The position numbers were made by a program, and so were the translations under genes. Below are positions 6,772 to 16,720 of a DNA stretch of 64,000 nucleotides, piece by piece (position 1 is the first letter of the stretch; each line of letters starts with the position of its first letter). The notes beneath the pieces are model-generated. The model did no database searches, had not been told where the DNA came from, and saw only the letters and a list, made by a program, of their open reading frames with translations. Origin of the DNA: Arthrobacter cavernae (GTDB taxonomy: Bacteria > Actinomycetota > Actinomycetes > Actinomycetales > Micrococcaceae); contig NZ_JAFNLL010000002.1 in assembly GCF_017368795.1 (NCBI RefSeq), positions 1 to 64,000 of the forward strand. The letters run 5' to 3'.

Positions 6772-8739
6772 TCAGCTGTCCGAGCGAAGGGCACGGCGCT
6801 GCATTTCGAGCTGCATCACCTCGCGGTTGAGGCGCTGGAAGTCCTCCGGATGCGCCGCGGCATCGAGGCGTTGCAGCTGACCCATCTTGTCGGCCTTGAT
6901 CCGGGTGATCTGCAGCTCGAAGAGCCGCGCCAGGATGTCCCGGCAGTAACGCTGCATGGCTTCGGCCGTATTGGCCGGCAGCGGGGTCACGGCAAGTTCG
7001 GACACGAGGGCCCGCAGCGGCTCCGGGACCTCCTGGCGGATGTGTTCCACCCAGCCCACGGGATCAGATGCGGGGCCGGGGCCCGTGGCCCTGATGGCGG
7101 TGTGCACGGCCGCATAGGCGGGCGTGGAGAAGTAGGAGGCCTCGAACTGCGGCCACGCTGCGCCGTCCAGCACACCGGGCTCCTGCAGGACCACTTCGAG
7201 GGCCTGCCGCTCCATTGCCGCCACCGGGTCCCGCGGATCCGGCCGCATGAAGGCAGGAGCCCCCGACGGCGGTGCTCCCGCAGCCTGCCCTGCCGCAGCC
7301 TGCCCTGCGATTGCCTGCCCTACCGCTGCCTGTCCGGACGAGGCGGAGCCCCGGGGCTGCTGCCCCGCCGGCGCCGTGGAGGTGCCCGACGGCGCCTGCA
7401 CGCCGGTGGCCGCGCGCTTGGCCGCGGCGCCCACGGAGCGGCTGACTTCCTCGATGGGCGTCCCCAGCCAGCCTGCCAGTTCCCGCGTATAGGCAGGGCG
7501 CATGCCGGCATCGCGGATCTGGGCCACCACGGGGGCCGCCTCGCGCAGTGCGGCCACGCGGCCTTCCACGGTGTCCAGGTTGTGGCGCCTCAGTGTGGCC
7601 TTGATCGCGAACTCGAACAGCGGACGGCGGCTGCCGATCAGCTCCCGCACGGCGGCGTCGCCCCGGGCCTGGCGCAGCTCGCAGGGGTCCGCCCCGGTGG
7701 GTTCCACGGCCACATAGGTCTGGGCGGTGAAGCGCTGGTCCTCCTCAAAGGCGCGCAGGGCAGCCTTCTGGCCTGCGGCGTCTCCGTCGAAGGTGAAGAT
7801 GACTTCTCCCCCGCTGCCGTCGTCGGACAGCAGGCGGCGGGCGATCTTGATGTGCTCGGTGCCGAACGCGGTGCCGCAGGTCGCCACCGCCGTCGGGATT
7901 CCTGAGAGGTGGCAGGCCATCACGTCCGTGTAGCCTTCCACCACCACCAGCTGGCGTTCCTTGGCGATGTTCCGTTTGGCGAGGTCGATCCCGTAGAGGA
8001 CCTGGGACTTTTTGTAGAGCGTGGTCTCGGGGGTGTTCAGGTACTTGGGGCCCTGGTCGTCCTCGTAGAGCTTGCGGGCGCCGAAGCCGATGGTGTCGCC
8101 GGCGATGTCCCGGATGGGCCAGATGAGCCTGCCCCGGAAACGGTCGTAAATACCCCGGTTTCCCTCGGAAAACATCCCGGTCAATTTCAGTTCCGCGTCC
8201 GTGAAGCCCCGCCCGCGGAGGTGCTTCAGGAGGGCGTCCCAGCCCTGCGGCGCATAGCCGACGCCGAACTGTTCCGCGGCAGCGCGGTCGAAGCCGCGGC
8301 CGTCCAGGAAGTTCCGGGCCTCGGCGGCTCCCGGCGTCAGGAGCTGGGAGCGGAAGAATTCGTCGGCGATCTTGTGGGCATCCAGGAGCCGCTGGCGTTT
8401 ACCCACTTCCTCGCGGTTGGGGCCGCTGCCGCCGTCTTCATAGCGCAGCTCATAGCCGATCCGGGCGGCGAGCTTCTCGACGGCCTCGTGGAAGGAGGTG
8501 TGGTCCATCTTCTGGACGAAGGAGATCGCATCACCGTCCTCGCCGCAGCCGAAGCAGTGGTAGCGCCCCACCTGGGGGCGGACGGTGAAGGAGGGCGATC
8601 GCTCATCGTGGAAGGGGCACAGGCCCTTGTACGTGCCCAGGCCGGCACCCTTGAGGGTGACATAGCCGTCAACGACTTCCTTGATGTCCGTGCGCTGGCG
8701 TACTTCGTCGATATCTTCACGTTTAATCAGGCCAGCCAC
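6772..8739 (-). CDS. dnaG: DNA primase DnaG
   Basis: The 655-residue primase makes RNA primers at the replication fork. The N-terminal CHC2 zinc finger uses C41, H44, C62 and C65. The catalytic Toprim core includes VVVEGYTDVMACH and the acidic TFDGDAAGQ loop at about residues 265-325. A C-terminal helicase-binding region follows. Between them lies a low-complexity linker with Gly-Gln-Ala repeats coded by a 15-bp tandem repeat. Start ATG at 8739 begins the conserved MAGLIKREDIDEVRQRTDI. It heads a replication/nucleotide cluster with dgt 51 bp upstream on the same strand. Confidence 0.97.
   Translation of the reverse strand: MAGLIKREDIDEVRQRTDIKEVVDGYVTLKGAGLGTYKGLCPFHDERSPSFTVRPQVGRYHCFGCGEDGDAISFVQKMDHTSFHEAVEKLAARIGYELRYEDGGSGPNREEVGKRQRLLDAHKIADEFFRSQLLTPGAAEARNFLDGRGFDRAAAEQFGVGYAPQGWDALLKHLRGRGFTDAELKLTGMFSEGNRGIYDRFRGRLIWPIRDIAGDTIGFGARKLYEDDQGPKYLNTPETTLYKKSQVLYGIDLAKRNIAKERQLVVVEGYTDVMACHLSGIPTAVATCGTAFGTEHIKIARRLLSDDGSGGEVIFTFDGDAAGQKAALRAFEEDQRFTAQTYVAVEPTGADPCELRQARGDAAVRELIGSRRPLFEFAIKATLRRHNLDTVEGRVAALREAAPVVAQIRDAGMRPAYTRELAGWLGTPIEEVSRSVGAAAKRAATGVQAPSGTSTAPAGQQPRGSASSGQAAVGQAIAGQAAAGQAAGAPPSGAPAFMRPDPRDPVAAMERQALEVVLQEPGVLDGAAWPQFEASYFSTPAYAAVHTAIRATGPGPASDPVGWVEHIRQEVPEPLRALVSELAVTPLPANTAEAMQRYCRDILARLFELQITRIKADKMGQLQRLDAAAHPEDFQRLNREVMQLEMQRRALRSDS
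7283..7335. repeat. 15-bp period repeat in the DnaG linker
   Basis: GCCTGCCC recurs exactly every 15 bp at 7283, 7298 and 7313, with GCCTGTCC at 7328. On the coding strand it gives Gly-Gln-Ala-x-x units in the linker between the polymerase core and the helicase-interacting domain. Confidence 0.8.
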
Positions 8740-8790
8740 CTGTCCATCCTAGTCGCTGGCAGGCCGCCGCGCGGGGCCGCGGCCCCGGCT

Positions 8791-10131
8791 CTACCAGAGG
8801 GAGGGCAGGCTGCCCACGAGGCGTTCGTACATGGCCAGGGCGGAACCGTCGGTGAGCGAGGCCACCTGGTCGATGACCACACGGAGCCGTGCGGCGTCGT
8901 CGGGAGCCTCGCGCCAGTCCGCGGCGAACATCGGCTCCAGGTGCCGGTCGCCGCCGGCGTTGAGCACGCCGACCAGGGCATGCAGCACTTCGCGCTGCCG
9001 TTCGTAGACCGGCTGGCGGTGGTCCGTGGAGATCACGAACGTGGTGGCGAGGCCCTTGAGCACGGCGATTTCGGTCACGGTGTCCTCGGGGACCATGAGC
9101 TCGGCGCTGTAGCGGGTGAGGTTCTCCGGGCCGAAGTGGCTGCGGGTGGTCTCCATGGCGCTCTGGCAGAAGCGGCCGATCAGCTGGCTGGTCATGTCCT
9201 TCAGGGCTGCCATGGACTTGCGGCTGCCGTCGGCCTCCCGGACCCACACCTTGGTGGCTTCGAGGCGCGCCAGTGCGGCGTCGATGTCCGCGGGATCATT
9301 GTGCGGCAGGTACCACTGCCGGGTGTAGCCCACCACGCGGGCGCGGTGGTCCGGGTTGTCCAGCCATTTGAGCTGGAAGTGGCCGGCCACAATGGCGTCT
9401 TCGACGTCGTGGACGGAGTAGGAGATGTCGTCCGCGAGGTCCATCACCTGGGCCTCGATGCAGGAGCGGCTGCCGCTGGCGCCTTCGCGGAGCCAGGTGA
9501 AGACGGGAAGGTCGTCCTCGTAGGCGCCGAATTTGCTGGTCCGGTGGCCGTGGATGACCGGGGCGTCCCCGGCGGACCACGGGTACTTGGACGCGGCGTC
9601 GAGGCTGGCCCGGGTGAGGTTGAGCCCGGCGGGCTGGCCGTCGGCGGAAAGGACCTTGGGTTCGAGCCGGGTCAGCAGGCGCAGGGTCTGGGCGTTGCCC
9701 TCGAAGCCGCCGATCGCGTGCGCCACCTCGTTGAGGGCGGATTCGCCGTTGTGGCCGAAGGGCGGATGGCCGAGGTCGTGGCTCAGGCACGCCGTATCCA
9801 CGACGTCGGGATCGCAGCCCAGGGCACGGCCGAGCTCGCGGCCCACCTGGGCCACCTCCAGGCTGTGGGTCAGCCGGGTGCGGACGAAGTCGTCGGTATC
9901 CGGGGCCACCACCTGCGTCTTGGCGCCCAGGCGGCGCAGGGCCGAGGAGTGCAGCACCCGGGCGCGGTCACGTTCGAAGTCCGAGCGGTAGGTGTTCTTG
10001 CGGGGCTCCTCCACCCAGCGGGCGGAGTCGGCCTCCGTGTAGCCGGTGCCGGCGTGGCCGGCCCCGGACGTGCTTCCGGTACGGCCCGTCCCTCCCATAT
10101 GGCCCAGTGCAGACATTGCTTCAGTTCCCAT
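8791..10131 (-). CDS. dgt: Deoxyguanosinetriphosphate triphosphohydrolase-like protein
   Basis: A 446-residue HD-domain dNTPase that removes triphosphate from dGTP or other dNTPs. H89, the H118-D119 pair in CLSHDLGHPPFGHNGE and a later aspartate form the metal site. The first 30 residues are Gly/Thr-rich and not conserved in character, but the ATG at 10131 has a GGAGGAGG site, so the longer start is kept. It lies between dusB and dnaG on the same strand, a typical actinobacterial arrangement. Confidence 0.93.
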   Translation of the reverse strand: MGTEAMSALGHMGGTGRTGSTSGAGHAGTGYTEADSARWVEEPRKNTYRSDFERDRARVLHSSALRRLGAKTQVVAPDTDDFVRTRLTHSLEVAQVGRELGRALGCDPDVVDTACLSHDLGHPPFGHNGESALNEVAHAIGGFEGNAQTLRLLTRLEPKVLSADGQPAGLNLTRASLDAASKYPWSAGDAPVIHGHRTSKFGAYEDDLPVFTWLREGASGSRSCIEAQVMDLADDISYSVHDVEDAIVAGHFQLKWLDNPDHRARVVGYTRQWYLPHNDPADIDAALARLEATKVWVREADGSRKSMAALKDMTSQLIGRFCQSAMETTRSHFGPENLTRYSAELMVPEDTVTEIAVLKGLATTFVISTDHRQPVYERQREVLHALVGVLNAGGDRHLEPMFAADWREAPDDAARLRVVIDQVASLTDGSALAMYERLVGSLPSLW

Positions 10132-10196
10132 GGGTATCTGCCTCCTCCGGCGCCGCTCGAACGGCGCCTATGCACGCCAGTCTTCCACGATTGGCG

Positions 10197-11378
10197 CTAG
10201 CCGCCTGAAACGTCCAGTTCTGCCGCGGCAATGTCGCGGGTCTGCTCGGCGTCCATCTGCCGGCTCAGCAGCCAGTCCTTGGGCAGGGCAGGCTTCTTGG
10301 GCGAGCCGGCACGGCCGCGCGGGCCCTCCGAATCGATGCCCGGGTACGGCAGGTCCATGTCCAGCTGTTCGAGCAGCTCGCGCAGCACTTCCAGGGTGGG
10401 CACGGTGGCCAGCTTGGCGCGCAGTTCCCCGCCCACCACGTAGCCCTTGAAGTACCAGGCCATGTGCTTGCGGATTTCGCGCAGCGCCTTGTATTCGTCG
10501 TTGCCGAAGGTTTCGACCATGAGCTCGGCGTGCCGGTAGACGCCTTCCGCCACCTGGCGCAGGCCCGGGCGGTGCCGGTGGTCGCTGCCTTCGAAGGCGG
10601 CCTGGAGGTCGCCGAAGAGCCAGGGGCGGCCCTGGCAGCCGCGGCCCACCACCACGCCGTCGATCCCGGTTTCACGGACCATGCGCACGGCGTCCTCGGC
10701 GGACCAGATATCGCCGTTGCCCAGCACGGGGACGTCCGGGAGTGCCTCGCGCAGGCGGGCGATGGCGGACCAGTCGGCCTGGCCGGAGTAGAACTGCGCG
10801 GCCGTGCGGCCGTGCAGGGCGACGGCGGCGACGCCGGAATCGCGGGCAATGCGGCCGGCTTCGAGGTAGGTCAGGTGGTCCTCGTCGATGCCCTTGCGCA
10901 TCTTGATGGTCAGGGGGATGCCGCCCTTTGACGCTTCCTTGACGGCGGTCTGCACGATCGAGGTGAAGAGGTCGATCTTCCAGGGCAGTGCCGAGCCGCC
11001 GCCGCGCCGCGTGACCTTGGGCACGGGGCAGCCGAAGTTGAGGTCGATGTGGTCTGCGCGGTCTTCCTCGACAAGCATGCGGACGGCCTGCCCGACCGTC
11101 ACGGGGTCCACGCCGTAAAGCTGGACGGAGCGGACCTTTTCGTCGTCGTCGTGCGAGATGATGCGCAGTGACTCGGGGGTGCGCTCAACGAGGGCCCGGG
11201 AGGTCACCATCTCGGCCACGTACAGGCCGCCGCCGTATTCACGGCACAGGCGGCGGAACGCCGAGTTGGTGATGCCGGCCATCGGGGCCAGGATCACGGG
11301 GGTGTCCACGGTGATCCTGCCCAGCTGCAGCGGGGGCAGTTCGAGCTTGGGCGCAGGGGGTGTTGCTACTACAGTCAC
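10197..11378 (-). CDS. dusB: tRNA-dihydrouridine synthase
   Basis: The 393-residue flavoenzyme reduces uridines in tRNA to dihydrouridine. The TIM barrel begins VILAPMAGITNSAFRRLC (residues 28-45), with catalytic C117 in DLNFGCPVPKVTRRGGGSAL and the FMN-binding GNGDIWS and GRGCQGRPW segments. The C-terminal helical tRNA-binding domain includes MAWYFKGY. Length and motifs match the DusB/Nif3-like actinobacterial type. It is followed 65 bp later by dgt. Confidence 0.93.
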   Translation of the reverse strand: MTVVATPPAPKLELPPLQLGRITVDTPVILAPMAGITNSAFRRLCREYGGGLYVAEMVTSRALVERTPESLRIISHDDDEKVRSVQLYGVDPVTVGQAVRMLVEEDRADHIDLNFGCPVPKVTRRGGGSALPWKIDLFTSIVQTAVKEASKGGIPLTIKMRKGIDEDHLTYLEAGRIARDSGVAAVALHGRTAAQFYSGQADWSAIARLREALPDVPVLGNGDIWSAEDAVRMVRETGIDGVVVGRGCQGRPWLFGDLQAAFEGSDHRHRPGLRQVAEGVYRHAELMVETFGNDEYKALREIRKHMAWYFKGYVVGGELRAKLATVPTLEVLRELLEQLDMDLPYPGIDSEGPRGRAGSPKKPALPKDWLLSRQMDAEQTRDIAAAELDVSGG

Positions 11379-11422
11379 CCATCCATTGTCGCAAAGCGGG
11401 GCAAATCGTCGACGACGGACCC

Positions 11423-12871
11423 TCAGGAACGGCCTTCGGCGGCGCGGCGCTCCGCCTCACGCCGCTGCCTGCGCGTCTCGACGACGGCGGCGAGCTCGCC
11501 GGTGTCGAGCGAGGCATAGGCGTCCAGGGACTGAGGTGAGGCTTCAAGCTCGCGGACGTTGCCGGCGTCGGCGGCTGACTGGGTACCGGCTGACTGGGAG
11601 GCGACGTCCGGCTGGGTGCCGGCGGCCGCCAGCCGCTTGGTACCGGTGGCCTTGACCACGAGCACCGCGATCAGTGTGGTGACCGGGATGGCCAGGACCA
11701 GGCCGATGGAGCCCACCAGGGTGCGGACCACTTCCTCGGACAGCTCGGCGCTGGTGAGGGCCTCCGCGACGGGGCGGTCGTAGAGCATCACGATGATGAG
11801 GATGGGCAGGGCCGCGCCCGCGTAGGCGAAGGCGATGGTGTAGACGGTGGAGGCGATGTGGTCGCGGCCGATCCGCATGGCAGAGGTGAAGAGCTTGCGC
11901 GCGCTCGTCTGCGGGGCGAGTTCATACAGCTCCCACACCGCGGAGGACTGGGTGATGGTGACGTCGTTGAGGACACCGAGCCCCGAGATGATGAGTCCGC
12001 ACAGGATGATGCCGGAGATGGAGATCTGGCCGGACATGTTCACCAGGGTGGCGGCGTCGTGGTTCCCGACGCCGGCAAGGTTGGCCACGTCGGTCGCCCA
12101 CGCCGCCAGCAAGGCGGTGATGCCCAGGCCGAAGATGGTCCCCAGCAAGGCCGTTGAGGTTCTCGCCGAGAAGCCGTGGGCGAAATAGAGCACGCCGATC
12201 ATGATCACCGTGGAGCCCACCAGTGCCAGCAGCAGCGGCGGCTTGCCTTCCACCAGCCCGGGCAGGATGAAGCTGACCAGCACGGCGTACGCTCCCAGCA
12301 GGCCCAAGAGTGCACGGAAGCCGCGCCAGCGCGCCACGGCGATGACCACCACGGCGTAGAGCACCGCCAGCAGGACGACCGGCACGCTGCGGACGAAGTC
12401 CACAAAGACGTACGACGGCGATCCGCTGCCGGGCGATGCGCCCTGGACGCCGGAAAGATTCAGGTAGCGGATGGTGTCGCCAACGTCCACGCCGTGGGAC
12501 TTGGCCACGTCCGGGTTGATGACCACCTTGACGGGGCTTCCGCCCTTGTCCGGTTCGGTGAACGCGAAGGTGCACTGCGAGCCCTGGCCGGCCTGCCCGG
12601 CAGGCTGCGGGCCCTGCATGCAGCTTTCCTCCACCACGCTCTGGATCCGGCCGGTGTCGAAGGTGACGCCCGGTGCCGCGGCGTAGGGGCTCGCGAAGGT
12701 GACGCCTTCCCGGCTGCCGGAGGGCCACATGAGCAGCATGGCGACGGCGGTCAGGACGCCCAGCGGCACGAGCACCACTGCGAGGAGCCAGTTGGCCCTC
12801 TTCCGGTAGGCGAGCGCCTCGGGTGTGGCCACATCGTGGCCGTTGTTTCCGTGCGAATGTCCATGACCCAT
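11423..12871 (-). CDS. YibE/F family membrane protein
   Basis: A 482-residue protein. A His-rich start (MGHGHSHGNNGHD) precedes one transmembrane helix, an extracytoplasmic domain of about 130 residues with two cysteines, then about seven membrane segments with the conserved LLGLLGAYAVLVSFILPGL-type block and a final charged tail. This is the YibE/F family, whose function is unproven. The N-terminal histidines could bind metal, but that is inference. Located 44 bp upstream of dusB on the same strand. Confidence 0.85.
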   Translation of the reverse strand: MGHGHSHGNNGHDVATPEALAYRKRANWLLAVVLVPLGVLTAVAMLLMWPSGSREGVTFASPYAAAPGVTFDTGRIQSVVEESCMQGPQPAGQAGQGSQCTFAFTEPDKGGSPVKVVINPDVAKSHGVDVGDTIRYLNLSGVQGASPGSGSPSYVFVDFVRSVPVVLLAVLYAVVVIAVARWRGFRALLGLLGAYAVLVSFILPGLVEGKPPLLLALVGSTVIMIGVLYFAHGFSARTSTALLGTIFGLGITALLAAWATDVANLAGVGNHDAATLVNMSGQISISGIILCGLIISGLGVLNDVTITQSSAVWELYELAPQTSARKLFTSAMRIGRDHIASTVYTIAFAYAGAALPILIIVMLYDRPVAEALTSAELSEEVVRTLVGSIGLVLAIPVTTLIAVLVVKATGTKRLAAAGTQPDVASQSAGTQSAADAGNVRELEASPQSLDAYASLDTGELAAVVETRRQRREAERRAAEGRS

Positions 12872-12896
12872 GGGTTTAACCCTAACGTGCTTAAAC

Positions 12897-12934
12897 GACG
12901 GACCCCGCCTGCAGGAATGCGGGCGGGGTCCGTC
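12897..12934 (-). terminator. Terminator after the glyS-GNAT pair
   Basis: A 16-bp stem (12897-12912 with 12919-12934, one G-T pair) encloses AGGAAT. It lies 13 bp past the GNAT stop on the minus strand and is followed there by GTTTAAG. Confidence 0.7.
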
Positions 12935-12946
12935 TGAGGCTAAATG

Positions 12947-13921
12947 CTAGTCGCTGACGATCATGGTGTCCGCACCGCGCTGGCTGGCTTTGCCGGAGTC
13001 CAGCAGCGGCGCCAGGACCGCACGCAGGGCACCCATGGACTCATCCACTTCGAGCATGACCGGGTGCTGGTACGCGATTAGCGCCAGCAGGTCCCGCACG
13101 GCGGCCTGGGCCTCCTCGGCGGGAAGCTGCGGCTCGTGGCCGAGGAACACGTCCGAGGGCTGGTCCGAACTGCCCTGGGCGTAGCTGATGGCGAAGGCCT
13201 GCAGCTTGCCCTTGCGGCTGGCCGGGACGCCTTGGCCGAAGGCACTGGCCTTCGGGGAGCGCAGCACCATGGCGCCGTGGGCGCCCGTCAGGTCATCGAG
13301 GAACAGCCGCTGCACGGTGGCGACGCTGAGTTCCCCCGGGCTGTCCCACTGGTGCACGTGGGTGTAGTACCGGCCCACGACGTCGCTGAGTTCCACCGAG
13401 CCCGTGGCCAGGTCCTCCACCTGCTCGGAGGCCGCTTCCTCGGAGCCGTCGCCGAACACCGGCAGCCTGAGGGACTCCGGCTGCACCACCACCAGCTGCG
13501 AGCGCTGGATGGTGGACATGCCGGCCCACTCCGCGAACGCGGCCCCGGGGGTGCCGGGCTCCACTTTGCTGCGCAGCTTGGAAACGCCCGACGGCGACTG
13601 CTCGGCTTCGCGGCGGAGCATGGTCAGCAGGGTGGCGCCGATGCCGCTGCGGCGGTGGTCCCGGGACACTTCGATGTAGGCCCACAGGCGTTCCGGGTGC
13701 AGCGAGGCCTCGTGCACCACGGCTGCGGCGACGGGGATGCCGACGCCGTCCACCACGTCCTCGGCCACGATGCAGCGGCGCCACGGCCGGCCGTTTCCGC
13801 GGTTGCTGGACGGGGCCAGGGCGGCACGGAACTGCTGTGCCGGGAGGGTTTCCGGGTCACCCCAGATCTGCAGGAGGGCGAGGTCGTCGCCCTCCCGCCA
13901 TTCGCGGTACTCCAGAGCCAC
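12947..13921 (-). CDS. GNAT-family N-acetyltransferase
   Basis: A 324-residue protein with an acetyl-CoA binding motif at DHRRSGIGATLLTM (residues 88-101) in an N-terminal GNAT domain and a second, more divergent half that may be a degenerate GNAT fold. The substrate is unknown. The GTG start at 13921 is 2 bp after the glyS stop, with no strong ribosome binding site, so its translation is probably coupled to glyS. A hairpin terminator follows. Confidence 0.8.
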   Translation of the reverse strand: MALEYREWREGDDLALLQIWGDPETLPAQQFRAALAPSSNRGNGRPWRRCIVAEDVVDGVGIPVAAAVVHEASLHPERLWAYIEVSRDHRRSGIGATLLTMLRREAEQSPSGVSKLRSKVEPGTPGAAFAEWAGMSTIQRSQLVVVQPESLRLPVFGDGSEEAASEQVEDLATGSVELSDVVGRYYTHVHQWDSPGELSVATVQRLFLDDLTGAHGAMVLRSPKASAFGQGVPASRKGKLQAFAISYAQGSSDQPSDVFLGHEPQLPAEEAQAAVRDLLALIAYQHPVMLEVDESMGALRAVLAPLLDSGKASQRGADTMIVSD

Positions 13922-13923
13922 GG

Positions 13924-15309
13924 CTAGGCGCCGATCAGCCGTGCGGCCAGGTAGCCCTCCACCTTGTCCAGGGACACGCGTTCCTGGCTCATGGTGTCAC
14001 GCTCGCGGATCGTGACGGCCTGGTCCTCGAGGGTGTCGAAGTCCACGGTGATGCAGAACGGGGTGCCGATCTCGTCCTGGCGGCGGTAGCGGCGGCCGAT
14101 GGCACCGGCGTCGTCGAAGTCGATGTTCCAGTTCTTGCGCAGCTGGGTGCCCAGCGCCTTGGCCTTCGGCGACAGGTCCTCGTTGCGGCTCAGCGGCAGC
14201 ACGGCTGCCTTGACCGGTGCCAGGCGCGGGTCGAGCTTGAGCACGGTGCGGACGTCGACGCCGCCCTTCGTGTTGGGCGCCTCGTCCTCGGTGTACGCGT
14301 CGATCAGGAACGCCATGAAGGAACGGGTCAGGCCGGCGGCGGGTTCGATCACGTACGGGGTGTAGCGCTCGTCGGTGGCCTGGTTGAAGTAGCTCAGGTC
14401 CTGGCCCGAAGCCTTGGAGTGCGTGGAGAGGTCGAAGTCGGTGCGGTTGGCAATGCCCTCAAGCTCGCCCCACTCGGAGCCCTGGAAGCCAAAGCGGTAC
14501 TCGATGTCCGTGGTGCCCTTGGAGTAGTGGCTCAGCTTGTCCAGGGGGTGCTCGAAGAAACGAAGGTTCTCGGCCCTGATACCCAGGCCGGTGTACCAGG
14601 ACATGCGTTCCTTCATCCAGTACTGGTGCCATTCCTCGTCCGTGCCGGGCTCGACGAAGAATTCCATCTCCATCTGCTCGAACTCCCGGGTGCGGAAGAT
14701 GAAGTTGCCCGGCGTGATCTCGTTGCGGAAGGACTTGCCGATCTGGCCGATGCCGAACGGCGGCTTCTTCCGGGACGTGGTGAGCACGTTGCTGAAGTTC
14801 ACAAAGATGCCCTGGGCCGTTTCAGGACGCAGGTAGTGCAGTCCTTCCTCGCTGGCCACCGGGCCGAGGAAAGTCTTCAGCAGGCCCGAGAACTCATGCG
14901 GTTCGGTCCACTCGCCGCGGGTCCCGCAGTTGGCGCAGGCAATGTCCTTGAGGCCGTTTTCGGCGGGGCGGCCCTTCTTTTCCTCGTACTCTTCCTCGAG
15001 GTGGTCGGCACGGTAGCGCTTGTGGCAGGACAGGCACTCCACCAGGGGGTCGGAGAAGACCTCGACGTGGCCGGAGGCTTCCCATACCTGGCGGGGCAGG
15101 ATGACGGAGGAGTCCAGGCCCACCACGTCTTCGCGTCCGCGGACCACGCTCTGCCACCACTGGCGCTTGATGTTTTCCTTCAGCTCGGCACCCAGGGGCC
15201 CGTAATCCCATGCAGAGCGGGAACCACCATAGATTTCACCGGCCTGGAAGACAAAGCCTCTCCGCTTGGAGAGGGAAATGACCTGGTCAAGGACGGATTT
15301 TGCTGCCAT
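13924..15309 (-). CDS. glyS: Glycine--tRNA ligase, dimeric alpha2 type
   Basis: A 461-residue class II aminoacyl-tRNA synthetase that charges tRNA-Gly. It shows the N-terminal [17 protein letters not shown] signature, a four-cysteine zinc site (CLSCHKRY and CANCGTRG), the motif 2 region [20 protein letters not shown] and motif 3 with [14 protein letters not shown], followed by the anticodon-binding domain. The ATG at 15309 has GGAG seven bases upstream; an in-frame ATG at 15321 would add four residues. It forms an operon with the GNAT gene. Confidence 0.96.
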   Translation of the reverse strand: MAAKSVLDQVISLSKRRGFVFQAGEIYGGSRSAWDYGPLGAELKENIKRQWWQSVVRGREDVVGLDSSVILPRQVWEASGHVEVFSDPLVECLSCHKRYRADHLEEEYEEKKGRPAENGLKDIACANCGTRGEWTEPHEFSGLLKTFLGPVASEEGLHYLRPETAQGIFVNFSNVLTTSRKKPPFGIGQIGKSFRNEITPGNFIFRTREFEQMEMEFFVEPGTDEEWHQYWMKERMSWYTGLGIRAENLRFFEHPLDKLSHYSKGTTDIEYRFGFQGSEWGELEGIANRTDFDLSTHSKASGQDLSYFNQATDERYTPYVIEPAAGLTRSFMAFLIDAYTEDEAPNTKGGVDVRTVLKLDPRLAPVKAAVLPLSRNEDLSPKAKALGTQLRKNWNIDFDDAGAIGRRYRRQDEIGTPFCITVDFDTLEDQAVTIRERDTMSQERVSLDKVEGYLAARLIGA

Positions 15310-15431
15310 GGGGAACTCCATATTTCTACAGGGCCGCTGGGTGCGGTCCGCGGTGATTGCCCCGGATCCGGACGTGCTGCCCGGCGGGGTACTGCGAAGG
15401 AAAAGATCTGCAGAGAACTGCGTGTCCCAGC

Positions 15432-16427
15432 CTACCGGCCTTTGGCCGGGGCTCCCCGCCTGAACGCGCCCTTCGGCCACGGAAGGGTGGCCACGATGAT
15501 GGCGGCCAGGGTCAGGACGGTGCCCAGCACCGTGGGCAAGGCGACCACCGATCCCGGCGCCGGGATCACGACGTCGAGCACCAGCGAACCCACCAACTGG
15601 CCGGCAATCATTCCCAGCCCCGTGACCAGGACGCCCAGGCCGCGGACCAGCAGGGCGGCCACCCCGATGAAAACGCAACCCATGGGGCCGCCAAGGTAAA
15701 GCCACCACTCGGCCGGCAGCGGATTGCCCGCGCCCGCGACCGCAAGTTTGATGGCCCAGGCAATCCACAGGACGGTGGCACCGGCCACAAAATTGACCAG
15801 CGTGGCGGCGATCGGGGTGCCGTAGTGCACGGTGGCCGTGCCGTTCATGGCCTGCTGGAAACTCATGAGGAAGCCCGCCAGTACCGGCAGGAGCAGCGGC
15901 AGCAGCAGGGAGGCGACGTCCGCGGCGCCGCCCAAACGCGGGGACACGGCCCAGGCGACCGCCGCAATGGTCAGGACGCTGCCGAGCACACGGACCGTGG
16001 TGATGGCCCGCTGCCCGCCCGGGCCCAGCCCGAGCCGGTCCACCAGAAGGCCGCTCAGCGTCTGCCCGGTGACCACGGCCACCGTGAACAGTGCGACACC
16101 CAGCAGGCCCACGGTGAAGGACTGGGCGAAGACAAAAAACGCTCCAAAGACGCCGGCCGCGACGTAGTAGCGCGGGAAGCTGCGCTCGCGGACCGCCGGG
16201 AGGACCCGCACCAGCCCGGCCCTGCCCCTGGGCAGCAGCAGCGCGATGGCCGTAATGAGGACCAGCCCCGTAGTGAAGCTCACCACGGCCGCGGCGATGC
16301 CGTCGTCAAGGCGGCCCGCGAGGGCGCCGTTGATGCGCCCCTGGAGCGGAATCAAAAGTCCGGCGGCAATGGCAATGGGCAGACCCGCCAGCAAAGGAAT
16401 GGCGGGACGGCGGGAAGGCTGCGGCAT
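15432..16427 (-). CDS. DMT transporter of the DUF606/YdcZ type
   Basis: About 331 residues, with ten hydrophobic segments arranged as two related halves, each beginning with a Gly-rich, Gln-containing block ([15 protein letters not shown] and [16 protein letters not shown]). This matches the DUF606 branch of the drug/metabolite transporters; substrate unknown. The ATG at 16427 is chosen, though two in-frame GTG codons at 16436 and 16433 could also serve. Its start is only 33 bp from the divergent S4 gene, so the two promoters must overlap. Confidence 0.75.
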   Translation of the reverse strand: MPQPSRRPAIPLLAGLPIAIAAGLLIPLQGRINGALAGRLDDGIAAAVVSFTTGLVLITAIALLLPRGRAGLVRVLPAVRERSFPRYYVAAGVFGAFFVFAQSFTVGLLGVALFTVAVVTGQTLSGLLVDRLGLGPGGQRAITTVRVLGSVLTIAAVAWAVSPRLGGAADVASLLLPLLLPVLAGFLMSFQQAMNGTATVHYGTPIAATLVNFVAGATVLWIAWAIKLAVAGAGNPLPAEWWLYLGGPMGCVFIGVAALLVRGLGVLVTGLGMIAGQLVGSLVLDVVIPAPGSVVALPTVLGTVLTLAAIIVATLPWPKGAFRRGAPAKGR

Positions 16428-16460
16428 TGTCACCACATTACTTCAGGCATCATTGCTTGT

Positions 16461-16691
16461 ATGAGCAACCCGGAATTCGAAGAGATCCCCATCCGCGACG
16501 ACATGATCCGCCTCGGCCAGTTGCTGAAACTGGCCAACCTGGTGGAGGACGGCGTGGAGGCCACGGAGCTCATCAAGAACGGCCTGGTCAAGGTCAACGG
16601 CGAGATCGACGACCGCCGCGGCCGCCAGCTCCACGCCGGCGACACCGTCACCGTGAACGGCCATACTGTGAGGGTCGTCGCCGCCTCCTGA
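16461..16691 (+). CDS. Small S4-domain RNA-binding protein
   Basis: The 76-residue product is essentially a single S4 fold: RLGQLLKLANLVEDGVEA, then GLVKVNGEIDDRRGRQL and a final beta strand. It resembles the YbcJ/RqcP-like stand-alone S4 proteins that bind rRNA or stalled ribosomes. No clear ribosome binding site precedes the ATG, and only 33 bp separate it from the divergent transporter, so a leaderless mRNA is likely. Confidence 0.85.
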   Translation: MSNPEFEEIPIRDDMIRLGQLLKLANLVEDGVEATELIKNGLVKVNGEIDDRRGRQLHAGDTVTVNGHTVRVVAAS

Positions 16692-16695
16692 TCGC

Positions 16696-16720
16696 CGCCG
16701 GCTCTCGTGTGCCGCCGGCG
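16696..16720. terminator. Short hairpin between convergent genes
   Basis: CGCCGGC (16696-16702) pairs with GCCGGCG (16714-16720) in the 29-bp gap between the S4 gene stop and the hydrolase stop. No T-run is present. Confidence 0.35.

Noticed and set aside
15310..15431. T-box leader for glyS
   Set aside because: The 120-bp upstream has no T-box sequence (no AGGGTGGNACCGCG) and no specifier loop.
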